NCBI RefSeq assembly: GCF_037893015.1
Contig: NC_133665.1
Coordinates: forward strand, 107,071,971-107,135,970
Origin: Macrotis lagotis
Taxonomy: Eukaryota > Chordata > Mammalia > Peramelemorphia > Peramelidae
DNA: 64,000 nt
Reading direction: 5' to 3'
A program made the translations under genes and the position numbers. A model generated the notes under the pieces. That model saw nothing but the letters and a program-made list of their open reading frames with translations, was not told the origin of the DNA and ran no database searches. How positions within the stretch are numbered: position 1 is the first letter of the stretch; every line of letters starts with the position of its first letter. Of the stretch, positions 10,445 through 22,110 are shown one piece after another.

Positions 10445-12813
10445 GGCAGAGGGAGATATGGGTAGCAGGCTTAGGGGATTAGTTTATATGTCCCCTCCCC
10501 CAGTCCCTTCAGTCTCCGACCTGAGACTACATGTGGGGAGGTGGGGGCTGGCATCCTGTGGACTCCCAGATCCTTGTCCCTTCTTCTGACTCCTGGGGAG
10601 AACTCCAAGGTAAGAGGAGGCAGATGTCCCAGTACCTCTTACCCTTTCCTGAACCAGGCCCAAAGATCCGGGGCTTAGGCTCCCCCCCAATATGAGAGGT
10701 TGGGGGATGTTGCCCCCATCCTCATCTTTTAGAGAAATCCTATTTCTAAGAGTTTTTTTATCTTATGTAAATGTATGTAAATATATGCAGATTAAGATGG
10801 TATTTCTACAAAAGAAGAACTCAAGGAGTCCTGGACTCCTGGGGCCTCCTGTGTACCCCCCCAATGTTTTGGAGGAGGGGTCTGGGCCTCTGGTCTCCTA
10901 CTCCCCACTGTGGAGGCTGAGAGCACTTCCCTGGTCTCCCCTACCCCCCTTTTCTTTCCCCTCCTCCCAAGTAGGCCGCTTCTGCCATGGGCCGATGGAG
11001 AAAGCAGGAGCTGGGAGAAAGTTGTGATGTGGCTGGCCCGGGGCTCCCTCCCCTCTTCTCCAAGGGAGGGGGGCGGGCTGACCTCACCCAGGGAGGAATG
11101 TGCAGGAGGAGGCTGCCAGGGGGTGGTGGCTGCGCTGGGGCCTCCGGGGAAAGGCTGTCACGTCAGGCTCCCCCCCCCCCCCAGCCCTGAGAGCCCACAC
11201 TGGGGGGGCGGGGCTGCTCATTCCCAGAGGCCCCTCAGGGACAGCTCCCCCTGCCCCCCACAGCCTTGTGACCTCCTAACCTGCTTCTCCTGTCCTGTCA
11301 CCACGGAGACCCAGACTGGGGGCCCAAGCAGGCTCAGGGATGGACAGGGGAGGGGGAAGCTTGGGATGGGCTGGCCCCACTCCCCCTCCTTCCTCCTTCA
11401 TCTGGAAGGTCTCTGAGGGGCCCGGCACCTTTGACCACAACCCAGGACCCAGGGTATATTTGTACTAAGGGAGGGAGGAGCAATTTGAGGCCAAGAAGGA
11501 GCTGTGGTCTTGAGGCCTGGGGGCTTTGTGGGTGCTCCCTCAGATTCTGTGAGCAAGAAGGCTCTCAGATGGACCTGGGAGGGAGAGGAAGCTACCCACA
11601 GTGACCTCTGACTTCTCTCAGTGCCCTACTCCTAACTGGCCCCTCTGTCTCCCTCAACCTTAAACTTCCCCCATCCAGAACTATCTTCCCCAGGCCTAGT
11701 GCCCATGCCTACCTTTTTTTCCTTGTTGCCCACATAGTCAGGGATGGACGTGTTGTTGAATCCCTGACCTTAATGGCTAAAGCAGGTGTGGGCAGGAGCT
11801 GGGAGTGAATTCCTACGGGGGAGTGGGGGGGAGGAAGGGCACAGACCCAGGCCACCGCCCAGCCCAGCCTCCCCCCTCAGGCTAAGCACAGTTTGTAGGG
11901 GTGGGCAGTGACAATTTTCCTTGTTGCCCAACTTGGGCATTGGGGAGCAAAGCAGGGATCCTCACAATAGCTACTTCCCAAACAGTGGTCCTCCCATGCC
12001 ATGATGCCCAGGGACCAGGCTCAGGACCCAAATCTGATTCCCTTTTTTGCAGAAAGTGAAACAAAGGCCCAAGGCTGACAAACCCAGCCTGAGAAGGGGC
12101 AAGTTGGAAAAAGAAACTTAGGGGTCCCGGCTTTCAGCATGCAGTTGGGTCCCATCTCAGAGATTGCTGGAGAACTGAGGGAAAAATCTCAGGGAGATAT
12201 TCCCAATATTGGGGTAGGGGCATTAATAGGCTGTCCTAAGACACAGCCTGGGGGGAAGGACTCTTCTCCCTTTTCCCTGAGGAGGTCATGGGATGCCACT
12301 CCAGTGTTTTTCTCCACGAGCTCTCCAGCTGGCGGGAGACACCTAGAGAGTCTAGGTCGGAGCCAGACACTCTTTTTGGATTTCCCCAAACTCTTCCTTT
12401 CCCCTCAGACCCTCACCCCACCAATCCTTTTGGCAGATGGTCCCTTTCCAGGAGTGGCCTTGGCCCTGCCAGTGAGTAACAGTTACAGGAGAAACAATTC
12501 AAGAGATATATTGTTTCCATAGGACTGTTTAAGAAGAGATGGGGAGGGAAAGATGGTTGGTTCATTTACCAACTCAGTCTCCCTGACCAGCTGGAGAGAA
12601 CAGGGGTGGGGAATTCAAGGACCCCCTGAGAAGGGTGGGGGGAAGAAATATAGCACCCAGGGGCCCACCACACCCATTCCTAGGAAAGGCTAGGGCAGTG
12701 GGGGAAGGAAGAAGCTTATCCTCACTCCTAGTTAATGGGTGGGGAGGGGGTCCAACTATACTCCTAGGTAGGAGGGTCTAGGTAGAACATCTAAGAAAGT
12801 GTTAGAATCTGGA

Positions 12814-13114
12814 GGGGGCAGCTGAGTGGTGCAGTGGATAGAGCACTGGAGGACAGGAATTGGAACCTGGTCTCAGACAACTGCCACTTGCTAGCTATGT
12901 GACCACAGGCCAGTCCCTTAACCCTGATTGCCTGGCATCCAGGGCCATCTCCAGTCATCCTGATTCATATCTGGCCACTGGACCCAGATGGCTCTGGAGG
13001 AGAAAGTGCGACTGATGACTCAGCACAGCACCCCCTCACTCAATTCCAATTCCTGTGCTTTTTGTGGTATCACCTCCTTGATGTTGTGGTTTTCTAGAAG
13101 GAAGGACAAAAACA
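12814..13114 (+). mobile_element. WALLSI-like long SINE
   Basis: The head is GGGGGCAGCTGAGTGGTGCA. Unlike the short SINE, it continues past the TTAACCCTGATTGCCTGGCA block into CAGATGGCTCTGGAGGAGAA, CAGCACAGCACCCCCTCACT and TATCACCTCCTTGATG, ending in GAAGGACAAAAACATCAACT. That tail is typical of the longer marsupial SINEs thought to be mobilised by RTE-type LINEs (from memory). About 300 bp. Confidence 0.7.
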
Positions 13115-13119
13115 TCAAC

Positions 13120-13330
13120 TCAAGTCAGACTTAATCCTGATTCATGACTGACTGACCTTGGGTAAATCACTTAACTTTCAATTTCTTCATCTATAAAATA
13201 TAATCATAGCCATAATACTAACTACCTCTCAAGATCATTATAAGGAACGAAATGAATACTAATATGTAAAGCAGTTTGTAAATCTTAAAAAATCCATTCA
13301 GTTATAGATTGCTTGAAAACAGACCTTTCT
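13120..13330 (+). mobile_element. MIR-like CORE-SINE
   Basis: The MIR body order is kept: TGACCTTGGGTAAATCACTT, TTCTTCATCTATAAAATATA, then CTACCTCTCAAGATCATTAT and AAGCAGTTTGTAAATCTT. Strongly diverged. The stretch from 13,330 to 14,640 shows only further diverged fragments and no gene. Confidence 0.65.
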
Positions 13331-14649
13331 TCATATTCCCAGGCACTTAGAACTTGATAAATGCCAAGCTCAGTGTGCATTGAGTTCATTTGAATACCCT
13401 GGCAACCTCTCTAAACCTTAGATTCTTCATCAATAAAATGGGTACAATAATATATAAGCTGCCTAGCTGGAGGCAGCATTGAAGATGAAATGTATTCACT
13501 TGATTGTAGGCAAAAGATTGAGAAATTATATTCCTCCTGCCCCCATTGGGAGCTCCCAGCAGAGTGGGGTAGGTAAGGTGTGTTTTGTGCGTAGGTGCAT
13601 GTATTTGTGCATATCCTTGTTGTAAAGAAGGACCTGTGACGCTCTGAGAGTTGGAGTGGCAGGAGCTAGGCCCTAACCTCATTATATAGATGGGTGTCCT
13701 GCTGAATGCAAGCTGGGCCAGAGTGTAGAGTGGGCTGGGGACCCCAGTTTAGATTTGGTCTAGAAAGTCTCTTCTCTACCTCCTTTTTCCTCCCTGCTTC
13801 CCTTCACCACAACCACCCTCCCCAAACACCCATCTATTCCTAAGAAAATCTGCAGTCCTGGTAATCCAGCTTGGCCTGGCCTGACCTGGTTTGGCCTGGT
13901 CTGGCCCCAGTCTGGCCTTGGTGACTGGGGGTGGGGGTGGGGGTAGGGGGCAGGGTGGAGACCTTCAGCCGGGAACACCGCCTAAAAAGGCCTCATCTCA
14001 GAAGATTACACAGGATCACAGTTTTAAAGCTAGAGAAAATTGTAGTGATCATCTTACCCAGCTCTCTCACTTTATAGAGGAGAGGAGAGACAGGACTTAT
14101 CCAAGGTCATCCATCCCCATATCAAAACCCTTCCTATCCAGCTCCTCAACCCAACAGACTGATCAGACCCAAGCTAGTTTGGAGATCCTGTTTGAAATGC
14201 AGGGACTGAGGATAGGGGCCCAGAGAGGGAGGATCAGGGCCTTAAGGAAGCACCCTGTCTCCCTGGATAGGGGAGTCAACACAAGATCTTGTGTCCCAGG
14301 GACCCTGTCCTAGGAAGTTGGGGGAGTAACTGGAGTCTAAGCTTTTGGATCCCAGGCTCTGATCCCGCTCCCCTGGGGCCTGGCCCACAGCTGGTGCTGC
14401 TGCCCATGGGACCCAAGGCACGGGCCAGGAACCTGAGTGAGGAGGGGTGGATGGACAAGCACTTGCTGATCTTGGCAGCCTATGCTGGAAAATTGGAAAC
14501 AGTCAAAGAATTCTGTTTGCCTGGGCCTGGGAGGAGCCAGCAGCTGCAGGACAGCTGAGAGAAAGGAGATGCAGGGAGACCATCACTGAAGGGTGACTTT
14601 CCCCTCCCCACCTGGGAGGTGGGACTCAGAGCGGTCCTCCACTCAGAGG

Positions 14650-15880
14650 TTATCCCAAACTAATTCAATAATTCAATCAATTCCACAAAAATGTATTCGG
14701 CCCTATGGGGAATGTAAATAAAATTTAAAAAGCAAATTGCAATACAACAGGGTACCTGTCCTCTAGGAGCTTACATTCTGTTGTAGTTGACAACATGCAG
14801 ACTGATAAGAAAATATTTGATAATGGAGGGAAGGTGTGGATCAGGGAGGGTTCAAATAACATCAGAGTCTTGAAGTAAGCCAAACAGTGGAAGAGGCAAA
14901 GGGAAAGAGGCAAGTATATTCTAGATAGACATGTCAAACAGGCCACTGGCAGGTTCCCACATTCCCAAATGGGACTGAATAAGATTAAACTGTAATTGGA
15001 AAATATTTAACCAAAGAAATACAATAAAACATAGATAATACATTTAAAAACTAAAGCAATATACAGACTGCAAGGATCCTTATATACAAATTAGTGCCTC
15101 CTCCCTCATTTCTATTTCAGTTTGACCCGATTATTCTAGACATAGATGACAGTTTGTACAAAGGGATGGAGGTGGGAGATGAGGTATTGAGTTGGGGGGG
15201 TGGATGGGGTGGGAAGCAAGTCAGCCAGTTTGACTGCCCTGTGAAGAAGAGTAAAATGAAATGTCTGGAAAGTTAAGTGGGAGCCAGACTATAAAGGAGT
15301 TTAAATAAGGTTGATTTGCATTTTATTCTATGGGTAGTAAGCAGGGGAGTGACATGGTCAACCCTGAGTTGACATGAGGCAGCTGTGGGGAGGATGAATT
15401 GGAGAGGGGAGGGGACTGGAAGCAGAGAAATCAATTAGGAGTTTAGGATCCACAATAGTCTGGGCAAAAGGTGATAGGGGTCTGAACCTTGGGTGGTACT
15501 AAGGGAAGAGATACAAGAGATGTGGCAGGTGGGATTAGAGAGGCCTTGGCAATTGACTGGCTACTGGCATGGGGGGGAGAAGATAGAGTCAAAGAAGAAA
15601 GATGGGTTTGTGGTAAGCTGGGCTGATTGCAAGAATGGTTAATAGCTTCAACTGATGTAAGGGAGTTTGGAGGAGAGGTAGGCATGGGGTAGGGGAGGGG
15701 GATATTGATATTAGGATATGTGAGTTTGAGATGTCTATGGAACATCCAGCTGCCAGCAGGTAGAAGATAAAGGAAGTAGTCTGAGTTTAGGGAAGACTGA
15801 TTTGGGTAACATTTAAGTAGAGAGAATAACTGAAGACATGAAAAATGAGGAAGAGACTCCCAAGGATACAGACCAAGAGC
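14650..15880 (+). repeat. Long old interspersed repeat, interrupted
   Basis: Text such as CTCTAGGAGCTTACATTCTG and GCAGGGGAGTGACATGGTCA marks the same type of old repeat as at 3.69 and 8.88 kb. It is interrupted by the hAT-like element at 14,927-15,133. No intact reading frame. The family is not assigned. Confidence 0.5.
14927..15133. mobile_element. Small hAT-like non-autonomous DNA transposon
   Basis: About 207 bp flanked by an 8-bp duplication (TTCTAGAT at 14919-14926; TTCTAGAC at 15134-15141), the length made by hAT transposases. The ends are imperfect inverted repeats sharing GTCAAAC. The inside is A/T-rich (GTAATTGGAAAATATTTAAC) with no coding capacity. It lies inside an older repeat, so it inserted later. 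Confidence 0.7.
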
Positions 15881-15886
15881 TGGAGG

Positions 15887-16045
15887 ACAGCAGCTAGGTG
15901 TACAGTGGATAGAGCACTGATCCTGGAGTCAGGGAGATGTGAGTTCAAATCTGATCTCAGACACTCCATGCTTATTAGATGTGTAACCTTGGCTAAGTCA
16001 CTTAACCCCACTGTCTTGCAAAAACAAAACAACAAAAAACCCCAA
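15887..16045 (+). mobile_element. WSINE1-like SINE
   Basis: CAGCTAGGTGTACAGTGGAT, CCTGGAGTCAGGGAGATGTG, CTCAGACACTCCATGCTTAT, then CTTAACCCCACTGTCTTGCA and an A-rich tail. Its tail runs straight into a copy of another repeat at 16,050. Confidence 0.8.
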
Positions 16046-16049
16046 CACA

Positions 16050-16180
16050 AATGTACAGTATAATTTTTACCAGGGGGACAAGAAGGGGTAGTAGAAAAAT
16101 GTGTAACAAATATACAAGTGAATGAATGTTGAAAAACTTTTTTAACATGTAAAAATAATAAAATATAAATTATAAAAAAG
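16050..16180 (+). repeat. Copy of an unassigned retroposed 3' end
   Basis: It contains GAATGAATGTTGAAAAACTT followed by ACATGTAAAAATAATAAAAT. Related copies lie at 30,220-30,385 (minus) and 62,215-62,555 (plus), so this is a dispersed family with an A-rich 3' end. I could not identify it. Confidence 0.55.
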
Positions 16181-16904
16181 GAGCTGGAAGATGAACTAGA
16201 CAAGTCAGAACACACAGAGCCCACGCATACACCCACATAGCTGGGCCTATGAACTCTTTATTCCCTGGGCCTAAACTGATTTCCCTGTGATGGCCCAGCA
16301 CCAATGCATGGTTCCCCTGGAGAGCCCACTTAGCATCCTTCTCCCCTTCTCTCCATTCCATTTGTCTAACTCTTCTTCCCAGAAAAACTGGCTCCTAAGA
16401 AAAGGGAATATCTCTCCCTCTGTGTTCCTGAGGAATTACTAGACTTCCCTCTCCCCAGGACCAGCTAGCCATCTCCAAGGGGTCAGACTTTTTACTCCCC
16501 TACACAAAAAGTTCCCTAGCAACCATTCTCTCCAACTCCCCTCTGCTTCCCCACCCCCCAACCCAGGCTTCCCTTCTTCCCTTCTGATCCCAGTGGACAG
16601 GACCTGAAAGGATCATTGACTTCCAAGAAGAGAAAAGGTTATGGTTAGGCTTTGTCCAACCACAGCATGTGTGTGCACAAATACACTGGTGCCCAGAACC
16701 ACATACATGTGCCCTCCTTCTGCAGGGAGCCTTCCCTGATTTTCTAGTTGAGTGAACTCTCCCTACCTCTGATGGGATAGTGGTTTATAGTAATGTGGCA
16801 CACTCACACATGGTGTTTAAGTTGTATTGTTTTGCATTGTACTGGTCTGAAAATTCAGGTTTGATTTTTATTTCTCCAATAAGGACCTGTCTAGGATCCT
16901 CCTG

Positions 16905-17275
16905 CTGCTGCTACTACTACTATTACTATCATATTACTATTACTATTGCTACAATTGCTATTACTAATACTATTGCTACTTTTACTATTACTATCACTAT
17001 TACTATTACTATTTCTTTAACTATTATTATTTTAACTAATACTATTACTATCATTACTATTATTTTTATTTTACTATTGTTCTTACTTTAACCATTACTA
17101 TTACTACTAATAATTTACTGTTACTATTACTTTAACTATTACCACTATTATTTTGCTATTATTACTATTACTTTAACCATTACTACTACTACTATTCGTT
17201 TGCTATTACTATTACTACTATTACTGTTATTTTACTATTACTATTATTGCTGTTGCTGTTGCTGCTGCTGCTGAT
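16905..17275. repeat. (TTACTA)n / (ACT)n compound microsatellite
   Basis: About 370 bp built from ACT, ATT and GCT triplets, ending in a GCTGTTGCTGCTGCTGCT segment. Triplet units keep a frame open, giving an artefactual T/I-rich peptide. Low-complexity expansion, not a gene. Confidence 0.9.
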
Positions 17276-17279
17276 GTTG

Positions 17280-18239
17280 ATACCAGTAGAAAATAAACAG
17301 CAAACAATGATTTTTTTTCCGGTTACATGAAACTCATGAAAAGCTATCCCCTCAGAAGATCTGAAATCTGACTTGGTGAAAGAAATACTGATTTGACATT
17401 AACATAACCATATTGAAAAATTACAGTAATAACGATACCAAAGAGGGCAATGGAGTGGGGTAGTAGGAAGAGTACTGGATTCACTGTCAAGAGATCCTGG
17501 ATTCAAATCCCACCTCTGATATTTACTACCAATGTGATCTTGGGCAAAGTGATGAAGTGAATAGAGAGGTAGGAAGACTTGAATACAAGTTCAGCCTAAG
17601 ACACCAACATCCAAGGCAAATCATTTAGTCTGTTTGACTCAGTTTCCTCATCTATAAAATGGTGATAATAAGAGCACTAACCTCCCAGCATTGTTGTGAG
17701 CATCAAATAGGAGATTAGTAATTATCATCTCACACTTCTTTGGGGCCTCAGTTTCTTCATCTGTAAAATTGGCAGCAGGTAGCCCTTTGGGTTCCTTTCA
17801 GCACCAAATCTATTGTCCTATCCATGACCATAAGATTCCTGATTGATTCTACCCCTAATGCTCTCTAGCCTAGACAAGTGGCTGTTGGAGAAGCTCTTCA
17901 CAACAGCCCAGGGAGTTCAAGGATTAACTTTACTTTGTAGATGAAGAAACAGGTTCAGAGAGGGGGGAATGTTTTTTTTTCCCCAGGGCTTCATTGAGGT
18001 TAAATGTGTGACTATAAACCCACACACTATTATATACTTGGACACAACCAGTTCAGAAACATGCAGAGAGACACATTCAAGCTGACCACCCCCAACATAC
18101 ACCAAGGAAGTAAAATGTAAATGTCTCATTTCCTCCTTCCTCACTCAGTGCCCAGGGTGGGGCCAAAATGGAGGGAGGGGGAGATGGAAGGGATGGTGGG
18201 TGGCCTGGGGGAGCTGGGTGAGGTCAGAATCCCGATGGG

Positions 18240-18295
<56 letters not shown>

Positions 18296-18930
18296 CTGTG
18301 TGTGTGTCTGTTTGTGAAACCTTGATCTTAGCTTCCTTGTTGGGGGGTGATCTAGGGCCTTCATTACCTATACCCTGAATGATGCTGTCAGCAATCACCT
18401 CACCTCCCCTGAGGCACAGAGATGCCTGCCCAGACTTGTGTATGCAAAAGGATGTGGCCAGAGCCACAGATTTATCTGCCCTTCCAGTGAGGGAGATTCT
18501 TCTCCTTCCTGGAGAGAGCCCATGAGTCTGCTAAGAACACAGATCAATCCAGATACACAAGGTTCCCTAGGGGGATCTGGCCACCTGGAAGGCCACCGAA
18601 AGAGTTGGTCTGGGAGGGTGCCCAGTCACTTCAGGCTGTGGGGATTGTCTACACATGAGCAAGTACAATGCAAATAAATTTCTCTGAGATTTTAGGCTAG
18701 GTTCTAGGGAGAAGGCTGCTAAAAGTTAGCCTACTGAGGCAATCACCTGGTTTACTTTCAGGACACAGGTAAAAGTGTGCTGGAGCCAGATCTGACCGGC
18801 TCCTAAAGGTTACTGTTAAAATTTTACGGTAAGCATTTACACTTAAGAAATCAGCAAACTATAAATCAAGGCTTAATTTGTTTTGCCTAGTGTTAAGAAA
18901 GTGATGGAGAAAATGTTAATTAAGCAGATT
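17280..18930. other. Intergenic with MIR relics
   Basis: MIR-like plus-strand pieces at about 17,445-17,545 and 17,560-17,790 (TTTGACTCAGTTTCCTCATC, AAAATGGTGATAATAAGAGC). A mixed stretch follows with the TG microsatellite at 18,242. No gene is supported. Confidence 0.5.
18242..18312. repeat. (GT)n microsatellite
   Basis: About 50 bp of pure GT, followed by a degenerate TGTATCTGTGTGTGTGTCTG tail. Confidence 0.95.
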
Positions 18931-18934
18931 AAGC

Positions 18935-19110
18935 TTAAAAATTTGAGACACTACCTGGGCAAGTTACTTAATTTTTGCCTCAGTTCCCTCATCTATAAAA
19001 TGAGCTGTAGAAGGAAATAGCAAAGAACTCTAGTATCTTTTGCCAAGAAGGCCCAAATGGAGTCACATAAGAGTCAGACTCGACTAAAAAGACAGAACTA
19101 CACAACAAAA
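18935..19110 (+). mobile_element. MAR1-like CORE-SINE, plus strand
   Basis: CTGGGCAAGTTACTTAATTT, CAGTTCCCTCATCTATAAAA, then the marsupial-specific 3' part TTGCCAAGAAGGCCCAAATG and GAGTCAGACTCGACTAAAAA. This mirrors the minus-strand copies at 6.5, 21.9 and 35.9 kb. Confidence 0.75.
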
Positions 19111-19479
19111 TCTTAAAAGTGTTTCTTTTTACAGTCGGGGTCCTCCCACAAAGAACCAGTTCCTCCCTGGAAGAGACCTTCCTTCCCACCTCTCCCCAAG
19201 TCTCTCCCCATCGTTCCCAGATTTACTCTGGGGAAGGCTCGATGTCGATTGGGCACATTAGATATGTGGAAACAGGACCTCTAAGAAGTCCAGACACGGT
19301 GGACTTTTACATAGATGCTCGCGTAGACTGTGTTCTCCATAGGTAAGGCTGGAGGGGCCGGGGGAGATGTGGTTGTGAATTGGGCTGACCAGTTTACTAG
19401 AGAGGTCAACACTCCCGGCCTTTAGTTGTGTGTAGTGTGGTGGTTGCAGTTGTGTGTTTGTGTGTCCCTGTGTGTCTCT

Positions 19480-20480
19480 CTGCCTTTGTTCTTCCGTGGG
19501 TACTTCTGTCTCGAAGTTTAGAGCTGGTCGGACCCGGGAGGGTCCAGGCAGGGGAAGGCGATTCTGGAGATCACGCAGCGGTCAGCCAGTCAGTCGACAA
19601 CCCGATCCGCATTTGCCCAACGCGGGGCGCACTCCCCGAAGCTGGCCTGGGTGTTGGGCTTCGAATTGCGTTTCCGTGGGTGATTACCCGTCCCGCCCCT
19701 TGGGTCCAAGGATTCAAGTCGATTTGTGGATCGGCCTGTGCTTGCATACGTGTGAGTATTCGCGTGTCCGCCCCACGCCCGCACTCCTGCGCGGACGCCT
19801 TTCCTTGCTCCCTGGCCTCGTGGCTCTGGCCCTGGCCGGAGTTCGCCGGGAGGGCCCCCCTCCACTCCCCCGCCCCAGCGCGGGGCTCCAGGTCCCGCCC
19901 TCCCCTCCCTCCCCTCCCCGCTCCCCGCCTCCGGCCGCCTCCTCTGGACTGCCCTGTCACCGCCACCGACCGACCTACCTTGGGGAGGCGAGCACAGGCG
20001 CTGGAGCCGGAGCCGGAGCCGGAGCCGGAGCCCGAGTCCGAGCCGGAGGCCGGGCCGGGCTGGGGCCAGGGCCAGAGGTGCGGACCCCGCCCCTCCCCAT
20101 CGGGGACTTCAGGAGGTGGGGGGGTCAGGTGAGGAGGACTTCTCTCCGAAGTGGACCCCGGAGACTGGCAGTGCCCACTGCCTGCTTATCTCGAGTCCGT
20201 GCCTACCCTGTTCGGGTCTGGAGATATGGGGGGGGGGGCAGGTGGTCGCCCGGGACCCAGTCCCTCCAGGTCCTCCCTGGGAGAGCAGGGCTACCTTGGT
20301 TGAGCTGGAGGGGAGGGGAGCCCAAGGAGATGGGAGAGGCCCGGAGAATGGTGGAGTTGGTGGGGTGGGGGTGCCCGGGAACCTTGTTTACATCTGGAGG
20401 GCTCAGTGACCCGGAGCTCACTAGAACACAGCCTTGCCCCCACTCCGGGTTGCTGGAAGTGGGGCGGAGAGAGGAGATGT
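19480..20480 (+). promoter_or_regulatory. SEMA3B: CpG island: probable SEMA3B promoter and 5' exon
   Basis: This is one of the two clearest CpG-dense segments of the window, rich in CCGCCCC, CGGGCCGGGC and GC boxes, with a GGAGCC hexamer repeat at about 20,002-20,047. A strong splice donor, TCAG|GTGAGG, sits at 20,128/20,129. It lies 5.9 kb before the coding first exon, whose acceptor at 25,992 proves that an upstream exon exists. In human, SEMA3B also has untranslated 5' sequence upstream of the coding exons. That this island is the promoter, and 20,128 the donor used, is inference. Confidence 0.55.
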
Positions 20481-21924
20481 GGTTGTAAAGGAGTAATGGG
20501 GCTGTAAAGGCTGTGACCCAGGGGAAGGGTCAGATGCAGAGAGAGGCTAAAATGAAGGAAGAAGGCTGTAAGAGGCTAGAGGAGGGGTCTTTGGGGAGGT
20601 GAAGGATGTGAGCAGGGGAGAGCTCCGGGGAGAACAGTATTGGGGGTCTCTCTTGGAGAGAGGGAGGAAAGGATATGGAGGAATTGTAGGAAAGAACATC
20701 AAAGGGAGGGGGGTCATGAAAGGTTCAACTTTCTGCCTTCGGTAGTGACTGGGTCTGGGTCTCTCTGGATTCTGGACTTGAGATGCCAAAAGATTGCACA
20801 GGGGATCTTCACAGGAGCATAGATTTGGAATTGAAAGGACCCCTAGAAGTTACTGAGTCTAACTCCCTCCTTTCAAAAGAAGAAACTGAAGCCAAGTGGG
20901 AAAAAGTAGCAGGATATGGATTTGAACTCAGGCCCTCTGGCTCCAAAGCACTGGCTCTTTTCACTGCATAACTGGGAGGCTGGCTTGGGATGGGGGGGGG
21001 GGGTGGAGGGGTAGGGGGTGTTAAGATGAAAACAAAGTCACAGCCAGCTTTGGGAGGAGGAGGAGATTGGGGTGGAGAGGAGATTGGAGTGGGTAACTCA
21101 CAGAACTGTAGCTTTGGGTCCTTGCCTTCATGAAGTCAGGCCCCCCTGGCAGAGTGCTCCCATGCCATGTTCCTAAGAAATGCCCAGGCCACAGCCCCGC
21201 CCGTCACCAGGGTGACTGTCGGGTGACCCAGCTTCCCTCCCAAGCCCAGCACCGCCCTCCCCAGTCAGCTCCCAGCAGCCAGCTTGTCACCCGATCCACC
21301 CACCCAGGAAACTTTACTGTATAACTTGTGTGTCTGAGACAGCCCAGCTCCCCAGGCCCACCCTGTCTTAATTCCTCCAGCCCCCTGAAGACACTGAGGT
21401 CTCTAGGAGGTAGGCTTGGCCTAGGGCCATTCAAAGCTTTGAATCTTTCAGCCTCTCTCCCCCACAATCAAGGAGCCTTCTCTGCTGTTTTGAGGGGATA
21501 GGGAGGGATTGTCCTCAAATCAGGAGAGGGACCCCAACTCTGGAGAAGTTCCCTGAGGAAAAGTCATTTTAGTAAAGAGCTTTGAATGTCCTGATCTCTG
21601 AGGGAGTCTGGAATTGGGGGGGGCTGGAAGTCATGAGCCCTAAGTAGCCTTAGATTAGGTTTAAGAATTAGCCTGGTCCCATGGGCTCTACAACAACTCA
21701 ATTAATCCATTGCTAACCTTGACCCAGCTGCAGTGAAAAGACCAAAAGAAAGCTGGGTCCAGCCTCCAACATCTTCTTTGTATTTTTATCTAAGGGCTTT
21801 GCTATAACAGGCCCTTATTAAGGGTTTGTTGAACTGAGCTGAATTGCTGTGTGACCACAGGCAAGGCAATTACCCTCTCTGACCTCAATGCCCTCTGTGT
21901 GAGTCTTGTGTGTGTATGTGTTTA

Positions 21925-22110
21925 GTCATTTTTCAGCTGTGTCTGACTTTGTGACCTCATTTGTGGTTTTCTTGGCAAAGATACTGGTTTTCCATTTCCT
22001 TCTCTAGCATATTTTACAGATGAGGAAACTGAGGCAGAGAGTTAAATGACTTTCCCAGGGTCAGACAGTTAGTGTCTGAGGCCAGATTTGAATTCAGGGT
22101 CCTCATAGCC
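21925..22110 (-). mobile_element. MAR1-like CORE-SINE, minus strand
   Basis: CAGCTGTGTCTGACTTTGTG, TTGTGGTTTTCTTGGCAAAG, TTTACAGATGAGGAAACTGA, TGTCTGAGGCCAGATTTGAA in order. A moderately diverged copy. Confidence 0.75.

Larger units (their letters stand above)
9840..12810. other. Intergenic with microsatellites and a GC-rich island
   Basis: It holds two microsatellites (annotated separately) and a GC-rich, repeat-poor stretch at about 10,980-11,420 that contains CGTCA, GGGGCGGGGC and two TEAD-like cores (GGAATG at about 11,095; CATTCC at about 11,219). Open frames here are compositional. No gene is recognised. Confidence 0.4.

Noticed and set aside
14289-14558. 89-codon frame with ILAAYAGKLETVKEF
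   Set aside because: It faintly recalls an ankyrin repeat, but there is one short piece only, with no second repeat and no splice sites to extend it.
1-19000. Expectation of GNAI2 exons upstream of SEMA3B
   Set aside because: In human GNAI2 precedes SEMA3B, but no G-protein alpha motif was found on either strand; it must lie left of the window.
19428-20488. Two plus-strand open frames of 234 and 344 codons
   Set aside because: They lie in a CpG island where stop codons are rare; content is R, P, G and E from GC-rich and hexamer sequence. More likely promoter and 5' UTR.
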